Shown one piece after another: positions 16,835 through 24,863 of a stretch of DNA of 57,827 nt. This DNA is from Herbidospora galbida (lineage in GTDB: Bacteria; Actinomycetota; Actinomycetes; Streptosporangiales; Streptosporangiaceae), in assembly GCF_005233835.1 (NCBI RefSeq), contig NZ_SZQA01000042.1, positions 1 through 57,827 on the forward strand, in the 5' to 3' direction. The first letter of the stretch is position 1. Every line of letters starts with the position of its first letter. The notes below the pieces were generated by a model. The model had not been told where the DNA came from, searched no databases, and saw only the letters and a list, made by a program, of their open reading frames with translations. Made by a program: the position numbers and the translations under genes.

Positions 16835-17704
16835 CTACAGGTTCGGAGGGGGCGCGGACCCGTTGTAAAACGGGTTCTGACTGAGCCGTCGTTCAGTGAC
16901 GAGCAGCCGCACCACCCCCTCGCGGACCTGCCAGGCGTTCCAGACGGTCCACTGGTCACCGGGGGTGTCGTCGACGAAGGAGAGCCCTCCGCCGGGTCCG
17001 ATCTCGATCCGCTGGTACGTCACCCGCAGGCCCCGCCGCTCCGCCTCGGCCCTGACCTCCTTCACGGGCGCGCCGTGCCGCAGCCGCACCCCGTGGAGCG
17101 GCCCGCCGGGGCCGAGGGCCTTGTCGTAGTCGGCGTAGTCCTCCCCCGGCCGGGCGGGCCGCCCGAGGCGGATGTCGACCGAGCCGGGGAACCCCGCGGG
17201 CACCCGGACGATCATCGCGCAGCCGGGGGCGGCGGGCGCGCAGCCCTTCGGTTCGAGATCGGCGCTCAGCACCACCCCGCCGTAGGCGAACTCCCCGCCG
17301 ATCTCGTCGGGGCGGTCGAAGGTGCCGCCGATCATCATGCCGAGCGACGTGCCCGCCGACAGCGGCGAGACCGGCAGCGGCCGGATCCGCACGTCCAGCC
17401 CGACGGCCCGGAACGCCTCGGTGAAGCGCTCATGGTCGGCGAAGGGGTCGAGGACGCGGGCGACGTACTGCTCGCCCTCCAGGTGGATCTCGACGGCCGC
17501 GTTGGCGTAGGAGGTCACGAACTGCGGCGGCGTCAGCGTCACGACGAGCCCGGCGGCGACGGCCACCAGGACGGGACGCAGGAACCGGCGCCGCCGGACG
17601 GGCGCGGACGTGCTCATCACGTGGGCCAGCAGGGCTCGGGCGCCCGGCGCGCCGGGGTCGCCGCCCTTCCTGGACGGGTCGAGGGTCGCGAGGAGGTCGG
17701 TCAT
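16835..17704 (-). CDS. Single-pass membrane protein paired with ECF sigma factor
   Basis: A 289-residue protein with a ~45-residue cytoplasmic N-terminus, one membrane span (FLRPVLVAVAAGLVVTL) and a ~220-residue exported domain of unknown fold containing a Cys pair (KGCAPAAPGCAM). Its ATG overlaps the sigma factor stop (ATGA). This layout suggests an anti-sigma or sigma-partner protein, although no zinc-binding anti-sigma motif (HxxxCxxC) is visible. Function is inferred from position only. Confidence 0.7.
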   Translation of the reverse strand: MTDLLATLDPSRKGGDPGAPGARALLAHVMSTSAPVRRRRFLRPVLVAVAAGLVVTLTPPQFVTSYANAAVEIHLEGEQYVARVLDPFADHERFTEAFRAVGLDVRIRPLPVSPLSAGTSLGMMIGGTFDRPDEIGGEFAYGGVVLSADLEPKGCAPAAPGCAMIVRVPAGFPGSVDIRLGRPARPGEDYADYDKALGPGGPLHGVRLRHGAPVKEVRAEAERRGLRVTYQRIEIGPGGGLSFVDDTPGDQWTVWNAWQVREGVVRLLVTERRLSQNPFYNGSAPPPNL

Positions 17705-18216
17705 CGGGTCTCTCCCAGGGGTTCCAGGGTGAAAGAGGTGGGCACGCCGTTGGCGGCCAGCGCCTTCGCGAAGCGGCGGCGGGCGCGGTGGAGACGGACG
17801 CGGACGTTGTTGCGCGTGATGCCGAGCGTCACGGCGATCTCGTCGTGGCCGAGACCCTCCCAGGCGACCAGGGCGAGCAGTTCGCGGTCGCCGTCGGGGA
17901 GCGCGCGGAAGGTCTGCCCGATCACGCTCATCTCGACGCCGGGGGTCTCGGCGTACAAGTCGGCCATCTCGGCGTCGAGCAGCGCGTCGCGGCGTCCGCT
18001 GCGGCGATGCTGGGACAGGACGCGGCGGGCGACGGCGTAGAGCCAGAGGACCGCCTCGTCGCCGCGTGGGATCTTCTCGCGTTTTCGCCAGGCCACGGCG
18101 TAGGTGTCCGCGACGACGTCGGCGGCGTCCTGTGGGGACGCGCAACGGCGCACCGCGTAGCGGGTGAGCCGTTCGTAGGTGTCGCGGAAGACGGCCTCGA
18201 AGGTTTCGGGGGTCAC
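17701..18216 (-). CDS. ECF-type RNA polymerase sigma factor
   Basis: A 171-residue group IV sigma factor. Region 2 is FRDTYERLTRYAVRRC to DVVADTYAVAWRKRE and region 4 is LALVAWEGLGHDEIAVTLGI followed by TRNNVRVRLHRARRR. GTG 18216 is preceded by AAGGGGG. It is coupled by ATGA to a membrane protein gene and preceded 30 bases upstream by a small EF-hand gene. Target promoters are not predictable from this window. Confidence 0.9.
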   Translation of the reverse strand: MTPETFEAVFRDTYERLTRYAVRRCASPQDAADVVADTYAVAWRKREKIPRGDEAVLWLYAVARRVLSQHRRSGRRDALLDAEMADLYAETPGVEMSVIGQTFRALPDGDRELLALVAWEGLGHDEIAVTLGITRNNVRVRLHRARRRFAKALAANGVPTSFTLEPLGETR

Positions 18217-18246
18217 GTCCCCCTTATGACAGTTCGGGCCCCGGCA

Positions 18247-18429
18247 TTACCCGAGGAGGCGGGAGAATTCCTCGAAGGAGTAGCGTCCGTCGCCGTCGGC
18301 GTCGAGACCGGTCGCGTAGGCCCCCAGGGCCTCGGCGGGCAACTGGGGGAAGTGCGCGACGATCTCCGCCTCGGTGACGTATCCGTCGCTGTCGGCGTCG
18401 ATGGCGTCGAACGTAGCCTTGAGGTCCAC
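18247..18429 (-). CDS. Small two-EF-hand calcium-binding protein
   Basis: A 60-residue protein made almost entirely of two EF-hands: DADSDGYVTEAE and DADGDGRYSFEEF, both with canonical loop ligands (Asp 1, 3, 5 and Glu 12). No signal peptide, so cytoplasmic. GTG 18429 follows AAGGAG at good spacing. It lies between a GNAT gene and the sigma factor on the same strand; a calcium link to that sigma factor is possible but unproven. Confidence 0.88.
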   Translation of the reverse strand: MDLKATFDAIDADSDGYVTEAEIVAHFPQLPAEALGAYATGLDADGDGRYSFEEFSRLLG

Positions 18430-18438
18430 CTGGTCTCC

Positions 18439-19257
18439 TTATCCTCGGGCCACACCATAGTGCACGGTCCGGGCGACTTGGGTGAACCCCATCGAACGGT
18501 ACAGACGTGCCGGAATCGGGTAGGCGTCGTCGCCCCGCGGGCTGACCGTGGCGATCTCGGCCCCGAGGGCTTTCGCGGTGTGGAGGGCGGCCAGGCAGAC
18601 GTCCCGGGCCAGCCCCCGGCCCCGGTGGTCGGGGACGGTCCCGACGGGCTCGATCAGGACGGCCTTGCGGGACTCGTCGAGCCAGGCCAGGCAGTAGGCG
18701 GCGGTCTGGCCGTCGACGTCGGCGACGACGTCGAGCTCTCTCCGGTACGGCCGGGTGGCCTGGACGTTCCGATAGCTCTCCTCCGTGACCCTGGACGGAT
18801 AGAAGGCCTCCCGGTGGGCCCTGACCCGGCCCGCGACGTCGGTGACGGGATGACAGGCGGTGGCCGGCTCGGGGAGGGCGTCGAGGTTCCGTGCCAGCTG
18901 CAGGAAGAACGGCCCTTCCCGCGGGACGAACCCGCGCTTCTCGACGGCGCGCATCAGGTGCGGTTCCGCGCTGGAGACCACGACCCCCTCGGGCTCGGTG
19001 ATCCCGGCGAACCAGTCGAGCACCTCACCGGCCCAGTGCTCGTCGACGGCCTGGAGGTTGAGGTGCCCGGGCAGCTCGGCCCACCCCCACGCGACCACCT
19101 CGCCGTCCGACCGCCACACCTTCGTGGGCCACTCGTGCTCGCGGCCGGTGTGCTGGCGCAGTCCCCAGGCCAGATCGCCGACGTGCCAGCGGGCGCCGGG
19201 GAACCACAGTCGGGAGGTAAGGTCCTGCATGTCGCGGAGGGTCATCATGAATCCCAT
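18439..19257 (-). CDS. GNAT-family acetyltransferase (tandem type)
   Basis: A 272-residue protein with a degenerate N-terminal GNAT half and a C-terminal half carrying the acetyl-CoA site: [20 protein letters not shown] and the terminal [13 protein letters not shown]. The substrate is unknown. Start choice is open: ATG 19257, 19248 or 19245; all overlap or nearly touch the divergent NUDIX start at 19247, so the two genes share start-site DNA. Confidence 0.8.
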   Translation of the reverse strand: MGFMMTLRDMQDLTSRLWFPGARWHVGDLAWGLRQHTGREHEWPTKVWRSDGEVVAWGWAELPGHLNLQAVDEHWAGEVLDWFAGITEPEGVVVSSAEPHLMRAVEKRGFVPREGPFFLQLARNLDALPEPATACHPVTDVAGRVRAHREAFYPSRVTEESYRNVQATRPYRRELDVVADVDGQTAAYCLAWLDESRKAVLIEPVGTVPDHRGRGLARDVCLAALHTAKALGAEIATVSPRGDDAYPIPARLYRSMGFTQVARTVHYGVARG

Positions 19258-19852
19258 CGATCGATTTCCGACAGTGGACGAGAAGACGGGAAACGCCCTG
19301 ACGGGCTTCCTGCCCGCCTCGGAGGGCCCGCCGCTCGACGCGCCGACGCCCGCCGCGCTGGCCGCGGTCCGGTGTGGCCGGCACCTGCTGCTGGTGTTCG
19401 ACCGCTACCGCGACGAGTGGGAGCTTCCCGGCGGCAGGATCGACCCCGGAGAGACGCCGCTGCAGGCGGCCGTCCGGGAACTGCGCGAGGAGAGCGGCCT
19501 GTATCTGCCCGCCCTGACCTTGGCGGGATACGCGCGCTTCGAGCTCACCAGGCCGCATCGCGTCGAATACGCCGCCGTCTTCACCGGGCAGTCCTCCGGC
19601 CTTCACGACGGCTTCACCCCCAACGAGGAGATCGCCGCGATCCATTGGTGGGACACGACCGGCCCGCCACCCGCCGGGACTCAGATCCTCGACACCACCG
19701 TGGCACGGCACGCGCGCCTTGAATCACGACGGCGGGAAGTGGTCGACCCGGTAGACCCCCGGCATTCCGATCAACCGGTCGAGGAGCGCCGCGTCCGGGA
19801 CGGCGGGCAGGTCGGCCAGGAAGGTGTCGACATAGACGCCCTCGACGAGTGA
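19247..19852 (+). CDS. NUDIX hydrolase
   Basis: A 201-residue protein with a complete NUDIX box, [20 protein letters not shown] followed by ESGL (G-x5-E-x7-REUxEExGU), within a normal ~150-residue fold. It hydrolyses a nucleoside diphosphate linked to an unknown moiety. ATG 19247 is preceded by GGAGG. The last ~45 residues are charged, lie outside the domain, and are read through 129 bases that also encode the end of the convergent secreted protein; they may be a recent extension through loss of an earlier stop. Confidence 0.86.
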   Translation: MNPIDRFPTVDEKTGNALTGFLPASEGPPLDAPTPAALAAVRCGRHLLLVFDRYRDEWELPGGRIDPGETPLQAAVRELREESGLYLPALTLAGYARFELTRPHRVEYAAVFTGQSSGLHDGFTPNEEIAAIHWWDTTGPPPAGTQILDTTVARHARLESRRREVVDPVDPRHSDQPVEERRVRDGGQVGQEGVDIDALDE

Positions 19853-20500
19853 TTCGTCCAGGGAGAGGCGGGCCGACATCCCGAGCTCGGTCCAGGCCTG
19901 GAAGGCCGGGCTCTGCGGGTACACGACCGCGCCCTCGATGCCGGTGAGCACGTCCTCGACGGCCTGGCGCTCCGCCTCGGTGGCCGCGCCCCGGTCCGCG
20001 CAGACGAACTGGGCGAGCTCGCCCGGTTCCCCGCACATCGTGACGAGCGTGTCGCTCTTGTCGTCCCAGTAGGACCAGGGCGAGACGGAGACGAGCCACG
20101 CGCCGGGGAACCCGGAGTAGCCGGCTTCGACCGCCGCGAGGTCCTCCGAGCGGAGGACCCGGGCGTTGAAGAAGCCCGACATGTCGGACAGCTGTAGCTC
20201 CGGGAACTCGTCGGGCGGCCCGTTCGACCGCTTCGCCTCCCCGCTCGCCCGTTGATCGGCCAGGGCCTGTTCCGGGCTCGTGTACGTCACCTCGGCGAGC
20301 CGGGGGTCGGCCTCCAGAACGGCCTGGATCGACCGCCGTTCCTCCGGGGTCGCCGCCCCTTCATCGCAGGCGCGGGCACTCCCCTCGCACAGGAAGACGT
20401 CGATGCGGCCGCCCTCCGGCCAGGGGTCCTTCGCGGCCGCGCCGGAGGCGGCCGAGGCGCCTGCGCAGACCAGGGCCGCGGAGATCAATAACCGGAGCAT
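19724..20500 (-). CDS. Secreted protein with two FtsX-ectodomain-like units
   Basis: A 258-residue exported protein (signal peptide [17 protein letters not shown]). Two copies of a module resembling the extracellular domain of the cell-division protein FtsX are visible: [20 protein letters not shown] with [17 protein letters not shown], and a second [19 protein letters not shown] with [10 protein letters not shown]. Each has a Cys pair likely bridged. No transmembrane permease part is present. FtsX ectodomains bind and activate peptidoglycan hydrolases (RipC in mycobacteria), so a free extracellular regulator of cell-wall hydrolysis is a reasonable guess. ATG 20500 is preferred to 20530, which lies inside a terminator hairpin. 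Confidence 0.72.
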   Translation of the reverse strand: MLRLLISAALVCAGASAASGAAAKDPWPEGGRIDVFLCEGSARACDEGAATPEERRSIQAVLEADPRLAEVTYTSPEQALADQRASGEAKRSNGPPDEFPELQLSDMSGFFNARVLRSEDLAAVEAGYSGFPGAWLVSVSPWSYWDDKSDTLVTMCGEPGELAQFVCADRGAATEAERQAVEDVLTGIEGAVVYPQSPAFQAWTELGMSARLSLDESLVEGVYVDTFLADLPAVPDAALLDRLIGMPGVYRVDHFPPS

Positions 20501-20525
20501 CGTCGGATTATGCCGTAAGAAAAGG

Positions 20526-20575
20526 GCCATCCCGGGACCCGGGCGAGACGCCGGGGGTGCGGGTCCCGGGATGGC
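20526..20575 (-). terminator. Strong intrinsic terminator after the glucanase gene
   Basis: GCCATCCCGGGACCCG (20526-20541) and CGGGTCCCGGGATGGC (20560-20575) form a perfect 16-base stem with an 18-base loop. On the minus strand it is followed by CCCTTTTCTTA. It lies 18 bases past the stop of the GH128-type gene and upstream of the FtsX-ectodomain gene. Confidence 0.8.
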
Positions 20576-20593
20576 GGTCCTGCCGTTCGGTGA

Positions 20594-21910
20594 CTAGCGG
20601 GGCAGCGCCTGGAAGGCGCGGCCGACCGCGGTCGGGGTGCCGTTGTCGCGGAAGAGGCCGCTGTTGACGCCGCTGGCGCCCGCGCCGATGCCGAACCACG
20701 CGTAGCGCTCGACGAACGGGAGCGACTGGAGCATCTTGGCCGACTCGGTCACGAACGCGGCCTGCTGGGCCTCGGTCGGGTAGCGGACGCCGTTGCTGAA
20801 GTCGATCAGGGCGAACTCGGTCAGCCAGATGGGCTTCTTGTAGCGGTCGTACACGGCCTGGAGGTAGCCCTTGAGCTGCTGGACGGCGCGCTCGGTGACG
20901 AAGTCGCCGCCGTACCAGTGCAGCGGGATGAAGTCGACGCGGTAGCCGCGCTGCTTAGCGCCGGTCATGAAGCGGTCGAGCCAGCCGCCCGCGCGGTCGC
21001 CGCCCCACGCCACGGCGGGGGCGCCGAGGATCTTGCCGGCGTCCTGGAGCCTCGGCCACAGTTCGAGGGCCTTCTCGACCGTCATGTTGGCCTGGTCGGC
21101 GAAGTCGGGCTCGTTGAAGCCGAGCAGGTAGGGGCCGGCGGCCTTGGCCTTGGCGAGGTTGGCGTCGGTGACGCTGTTGGCGCCCCAGATCATCGGGACG
21201 AACTGGCTGTCCGCCGGGGTGGTGATGTTGGCGTGGTCGACGGCCCAGGTGTAGTACCAGCTGGCCTGGGCGTTGGCCACGGCGGCGTTGACGCCGGGGA
21301 TCTGCCAGACCGCGATGCCCTTCTTGCCCTTGGCGGTGGCCGGGGGCGTGCTCGGGCTCGACGAGGGGGTCGGCTTCGGAGTCGTGCCCGGCGTGGTGGT
21401 GGGGGTCGTCCCGGGGGTGCCGCTGCCGAAGACCTGGAACTCCCAGAGGGAGACGCCGTACTGGCTGGACCGCTTGGTGGCGTGCAGGCGCACGTAGCGG
21501 GCGCCGGTCGACGCGTTGATCGTCTGGACGCCGCCCTTGCCGGCGGTGGTGGTGTGGATGGTCCGCCACGTCGCGGCGTCGTTCGAGGTCTGGATCTGGA
21601 AGGCGGTCGCGTAGGCGCGCTCCCAGTTGAGGACGATCCGGCTGATCGGCGTGACCTTGCCCAGGTCGAGGCGGATCCACTGCGGGTCGGCGAATTTGCT
21701 GGACCAGCGGGTGCTCGTCTTGCCGTCGAAGGCCGCGGCCGCCGACAGGTCGCCCCGCTCGACCGACGAGGCCACCGCGGGACGACCCTGCGAGACCAGC
21801 GTGTCGGCGGCCTCGGCGGGCCCGGCACCGGTGATCAGGGACGCGCTCAGGGCGGCCACGAGGGCGCCCACGAGCGCGGCGCGCCGGCGGGGAACTGTCG
21901 TCTGAGTCAT
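20594..21910 (-). CDS. Secreted GH128-type beta-1,3-glucanase with F5/8-type C (CBM32-like) domain
   Basis: A 438-residue secreted enzyme. Residues 1-34 are a signal peptide (VGALVAALSASLITGAG). Residues ~38-160 form an F5/8 type C discoidin-like domain (WSSKFADPQWIRLDLGKV, YVRLHATKRSSQYGVS), then a Thr/Pro/Ser linker. The catalytic part (~205-438) has the Asl1-like glycosyl hydrolase pattern of GH128: GFNEPDFADQANM with the acid/base Glu and KKPIWLTEFALIDF with the nucleophile Glu. Likely degrades fungal or algal beta-1,3-glucan. ATG 21910 follows AAGGAC; a strong terminator follows the gene. Confidence 0.88.
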   Translation of the reverse strand: MTQTTVPRRRAALVGALVAALSASLITGAGPAEAADTLVSQGRPAVASSVERGDLSAAAAFDGKTSTRWSSKFADPQWIRLDLGKVTPISRIVLNWERAYATAFQIQTSNDAATWRTIHTTTAGKGGVQTINASTGARYVRLHATKRSSQYGVSLWEFQVFGSGTPGTTPTTTPGTTPKPTPSSSPSTPPATAKGKKGIAVWQIPGVNAAVANAQASWYYTWAVDHANITTPADSQFVPMIWGANSVTDANLAKAKAAGPYLLGFNEPDFADQANMTVEKALELWPRLQDAGKILGAPAVAWGGDRAGGWLDRFMTGAKQRGYRVDFIPLHWYGGDFVTERAVQQLKGYLQAVYDRYKKPIWLTEFALIDFSNGVRYPTEAQQAAFVTESAKMLQSLPFVERYAWFGIGAGASGVNSGLFRDNGTPTAVGRAFQALPR

Positions 21911-22015
21911 GGTTGTCCTTCGTAGGGGATGTCTGAACCGGAGACCCCGCGACGACCTGCGGATAACAGAAATCGGGAAGACGGCGGCAGGTTTTTCCGG
22001 CCACACTCGACGACC

Positions 22016-22555
22016 ATGGACGAACGGCGCATGGTGCGCATCTCCAAGTACCTGGCCAAGCACCTGCGGCACCAGCCGGAACGCATCGGCCTCATCCTCG
22101 ACGAGCAGGGCTGGACCCCCGTCGACGACCTGATCGCGGCCGCCGCCGCGCACGGCTTCCCCTTCGACCGGGCCGAGCTCGACCACGTGGTCGAGGCCAA
22201 CGACAAGAAGCGGTACGTCATCCGCGACGGCCTCATCAGGGCCAGCCAGGGCCATTCGGTCGAGGTCGACCTCGACCTGCCCGTGGTCGAACCGCCGGCG
22301 GTCCTCTACCACGGGACCTCCCCGGCGGCGCTCGCCGCGATCAGGACCGAAGGGCTGGTGCGGATGGCCCGGCACCACGTGCACCTGTCTCCCGACGTGG
22401 CCACGGCCGAGCGGGTGGGGGCGCGGCGGGGGCGTCCGGTCGTGCTGACCGTGCAGTCGGGCCGGATGCACGCCGAGGGGCACGAGTTCCGGGTGAGCGC
22501 CAACGGGGTGTGGCTGACCGACCGGGTGCCGCCGGGCTTCATCCAGTTCCCCTAG
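22016..22555 (+). CDS. kptA: RNA 2'-phosphotransferase (Tpt1/KptA family)
   Basis: A 179-residue protein with both family lobes: ISKYLAKHLRHQPERIGLIL then WTPVDDLI, and the ADP-ribosyltransferase-like half with LYHGTSPAALAAI, HHVHLSP and the terminal PPGFIQFP. It transfers an internal RNA 2'-phosphate to NAD+, giving ADP-ribose 1'',2''-cyclic phosphate. Bacteria lack the yeast-type tRNA splicing substrate, so the physiological role is unclear. ATG 22016 or 22031 could be the start; neither has a clear ribosome-binding site. Confidence 0.92.
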   Translation: MDERRMVRISKYLAKHLRHQPERIGLILDEQGWTPVDDLIAAAAAHGFPFDRAELDHVVEANDKKRYVIRDGLIRASQGHSVEVDLDLPVVEPPAVLYHGTSPAALAAIRTEGLVRMARHHVHLSPDVATAERVGARRGRPVVLTVQSGRMHAEGHEFRVSANGVWLTDRVPPGFIQFP

Positions 22556-22589
22556 ATATACCCGCTATAAGATCACGCCGCGAAGCGCG

Positions 22590-22638
22590 TTGACAAACCC
22601 CCGTGAGTCGAGTTTTGCTCATAAGCAAAACGTTTTGC
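22590..22638 (+). promoter_or_regulatory. Promoter element and LacI-type operator of the sugar-acid locus
   Basis: A consensus -35 box TTGACA lies at 22590-22595; no clear -10 is seen. GCAAAACGTTTTGC (22625-22638) is a perfect 14-base palindrome with the central CG of LacI-family operators and ends immediately before the ribosome-binding site AGGAGGG of the first gene. GTTTTGCT (22612-22619) adds a third half-site pairing with AGCAAAAC (22624-22631), giving two overlapping dyads. The TetR-LacI fusion encoded two genes downstream is the obvious binder. Confidence 0.75.
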
Positions 22639-22652
22639 AGGAGGGTGATCGA

Positions 22653-23507
22653 ATGGCCGACACACCCCGCCGGGTGCTGGTCACGGGGGCCGCGGGCAGG
22701 CTGGGCAGAGCCACGCTCGCGCTGCTGGCCGAGCTGGGGGTCGAGGCGACCGCGCTCGATCGGGAACCGCCGGACGCGGCACGGGCCGTGGTGGGCGACG
22801 CGGGCGATCCGGCGACGGTCCGGCGGGCGCTGGAGGGGGTCGACGCGGTACTGCACTTCGCGGCCATCCCCGCGCCGACGCTGGGCACGCCCGCGGAGGT
22901 CTACTGCGGCAACACCCGGGCGACGTTCGTCGTGCTGGAGGAGGCCGGGCAGCTGGGGGTGCCCCGGGTGGCGCTGGCCAGCAGCCTGTCGGTGACCGGC
23001 CTGCCGTGGGCGGCCAAGCCGCTGCACCCCGCCTACCTGCCGGTCGACGAGCGGCTCCCGCTCCAGAACGAGGACCCCTACGGCCTGTCCAAGCAGGCCG
23101 ACGAGGCGACCGGCGAGATGATGGCCCGGCGGTTCGGGATGGGCGTGGTGGCGCTGCGCTACCCGCTGCTCGGCGGCCCCGGCGACAAGTTCGACACCAC
23201 CGCCGCCCGCTACGTGGAGGACCCCGGTTCGGGGGCCGCCGAACTCTGGACCTACCTGGACGACCGCGACGCCGCCCGAGCCGCCTGGCTGGCGGTGACG
23301 GCCCCCCTCACCGGCTACCACGCCGTCTTCGTGACGGCCCCAGACACCCTCGCCCCGCAGCCGACCGAGGACCTGCTCGACCGCTTCCACCCCGGCGTCG
23401 AACGCCGCCGGCGGTTCGGGGGCCGCGCGGCCCCCGTCGACCTGACGGCCGCCGAGACCCTGCTCGGCTTCCGCGCCGAGCACCTCTTCCCCCTGGAGGC
23501 GCGATGA
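22653..23507 (+). CDS. NAD-dependent epimerase/dehydratase (SDR, uronate-dehydrogenase-like)
   Basis: A 284-residue extended short-chain dehydrogenase. The NAD site is VTGAAGRLGRA; the catalytic YGLSK gives Y-x3-K; LHFAAIPAP and the SSLSVTG serine complete the site. It lacks a nucleotide-sugar-binding tail and sits with an enolase-superfamily dehydratase, so a sugar or uronate dehydrogenase is more likely than a UDP-sugar epimerase. ATG 22653 follows AGGAGGG. First gene of the locus, directly downstream of the LacI-type palindrome, and coupled to the next gene by ATGA. Confidence 0.82.
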   Translation: MADTPRRVLVTGAAGRLGRATLALLAELGVEATALDREPPDAARAVVGDAGDPATVRRALEGVDAVLHFAAIPAPTLGTPAEVYCGNTRATFVVLEEAGQLGVPRVALASSLSVTGLPWAAKPLHPAYLPVDERLPLQNEDPYGLSKQADEATGEMMARRFGMGVVALRYPLLGGPGDKFDTTAARYVEDPGSGAAELWTYLDDRDAARAAWLAVTAPLTGYHAVFVTAPDTLAPQPTEDLLDRFHPGVERRRRFGGRAAPVDLTAAETLLGFRAEHLFPLEAR

Positions 23508-24757
23508 TCGCCGAGACCCAGGCCCCCTGGCCGCCGCGCGACAACCTGAGGATCACCGGGGTCCGGTCGATCGTGACCGCCCCCGGAGGGCCGCCGCTGG
23601 TGGTGGTCCGGGTCGACACCTCCGATCCGGGCCTGTACGGCCTGGGCTGCGCCACCTTCACCCAGCGGTTCCACGCCGTGGCCGCCGCCGTCGACGAGCA
23701 CGTCGGGCCGATGCTCGTCGGCAGACATCCGGCCGACATCGAGGACATCGTCCGGATGGTCCACTACTCGTCGTACTGGCGGGGCGGGCCGGTGCTGAAC
23801 AGCGCCCTGTCCGGGGTCGACCAGGCCCTCTGGGACATCATGGGCAAACGCGCCGGCATGCCCGTCTACGAGCTCCTCGGCGGCCGGGTCAGGGCCGCCG
23901 CCGACACCTATCTGCACGCCGAGGGCGCGACCGTCGAAGAGACCCTCGACCACGCCCGCCGGCTGCTGGCGGCGGGCTACCGCAACGTCCGGCTGCAGAC
24001 CGGCGCGCCCGGCCTGGGCCACTACGGCGCCCCCGGCTCCCCGGGCGGCTACCCGGAGGCCCCCTATCCCGACGGCTGGGACGTGCAGCGCTACCTCCGC
24101 GACACCCCGAAGCTGTTCGAACGGGCCCGCGAGGAGCTGGGCGAGGAGCCGGGGCTGCTGCACGACGTCCACTCCCGGCTCACGGTGAAGCAGGCCGTCG
24201 GGCTGGCGCGGGCGCTCGAACCGTACCGGCTGTTCTTCCTGGAGGACCCGATCGCGCCCGAGTACTACGACCGCCTCCCGGAGGTCAGGGCGGCCGCGCC
24301 GATGCCGATCGCGGCCGGGGAGCAGCTCGGTTCGGTCGCCGACGCGGCCCGGCTGGTCATGAACGGCGGGGTCGACCTGCTGCGGCTGCACGTCTCGGCC
24401 GTCGGGGGACTGACACCGGCCAGGAAGCTGGTCGCGCTGTGCGAGCTGAACGGGGTCGGCACCGCCTGGCACTCCCCCGCCGACGTCTCCCCCGTGGGCT
24501 CGGCGGCCAACATCGCGCTCGACGTCACCACGCACGCGTTCCAGATCCAGGAGGGCCACGTCTACCCCGACCCGGTCGTCGAGGTCTTCCCCGGCACGAT
24601 CAACCCGGTCGGCGGCTACCTGTTCCCGCACGACGCCCCGGGCTGGGGCGTCGACCTCGACGAGAGCGCCGCCGCCAGGTTCCCGCCCGAGAAGCACCTC
24701 CACGAGCGCTGGGCGGGCCGGGTCCGCCGTCCCGACGGCGGCATCGAACCTCCCTGA
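23504..24757 (+). CDS. Enolase-superfamily (mandelate racemase-type) sugar-acid dehydratase
   Basis: A 417-residue member of the ManD/RspA-like branch. The capping domain ends at [20 protein letters not shown], barrel metal ligands follow in [14 protein letters not shown] and AAGEQLGS, and [10 protein letters not shown] precedes the late acidic end. This is the mannonate/gluconate dehydratase pattern (ManD members also carry a His after the first Asp, here DVH). The exact sugar acid is not predictable. ATG 23504 overlaps the preceding stop by four bases, so it is co-translated with the dehydrogenase. Confidence 0.86.
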   Translation: MIAETQAPWPPRDNLRITGVRSIVTAPGGPPLVVVRVDTSDPGLYGLGCATFTQRFHAVAAAVDEHVGPMLVGRHPADIEDIVRMVHYSSYWRGGPVLNSALSGVDQALWDIMGKRAGMPVYELLGGRVRAAADTYLHAEGATVEETLDHARRLLAAGYRNVRLQTGAPGLGHYGAPGSPGGYPEAPYPDGWDVQRYLRDTPKLFERAREELGEEPGLLHDVHSRLTVKQAVGLARALEPYRLFFLEDPIAPEYYDRLPEVRAAAPMPIAAGEQLGSVADAARLVMNGGVDLLRLHVSAVGGLTPARKLVALCELNGVGTAWHSPADVSPVGSAANIALDVTTHAFQIQEGHVYPDPVVEVFPGTINPVGGYLFPHDAPGWGVDLDESAAARFPPEKHLHERWAGRVRRPDGGIEPP

Positions 24758-24863
24758 GCGAGACGCGGACGGCCGAAGGCCGGCCGTGGCTCGCGCCACG
24801 AATCTGCCCTCCAGACACGAAGTTACAGCCGGTGCAAGGTGCGTGTGGATATACGATCCCTGC

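Noticed and set aside
16858-16875. Hairpin ACCCGTT/AACGGGT as a terminator
   Set aside because: It lies inside the 3' coding end of the sigma-partner gene and has no T-tract; the hairpin at 16754-16785 with T6 is the better terminator.
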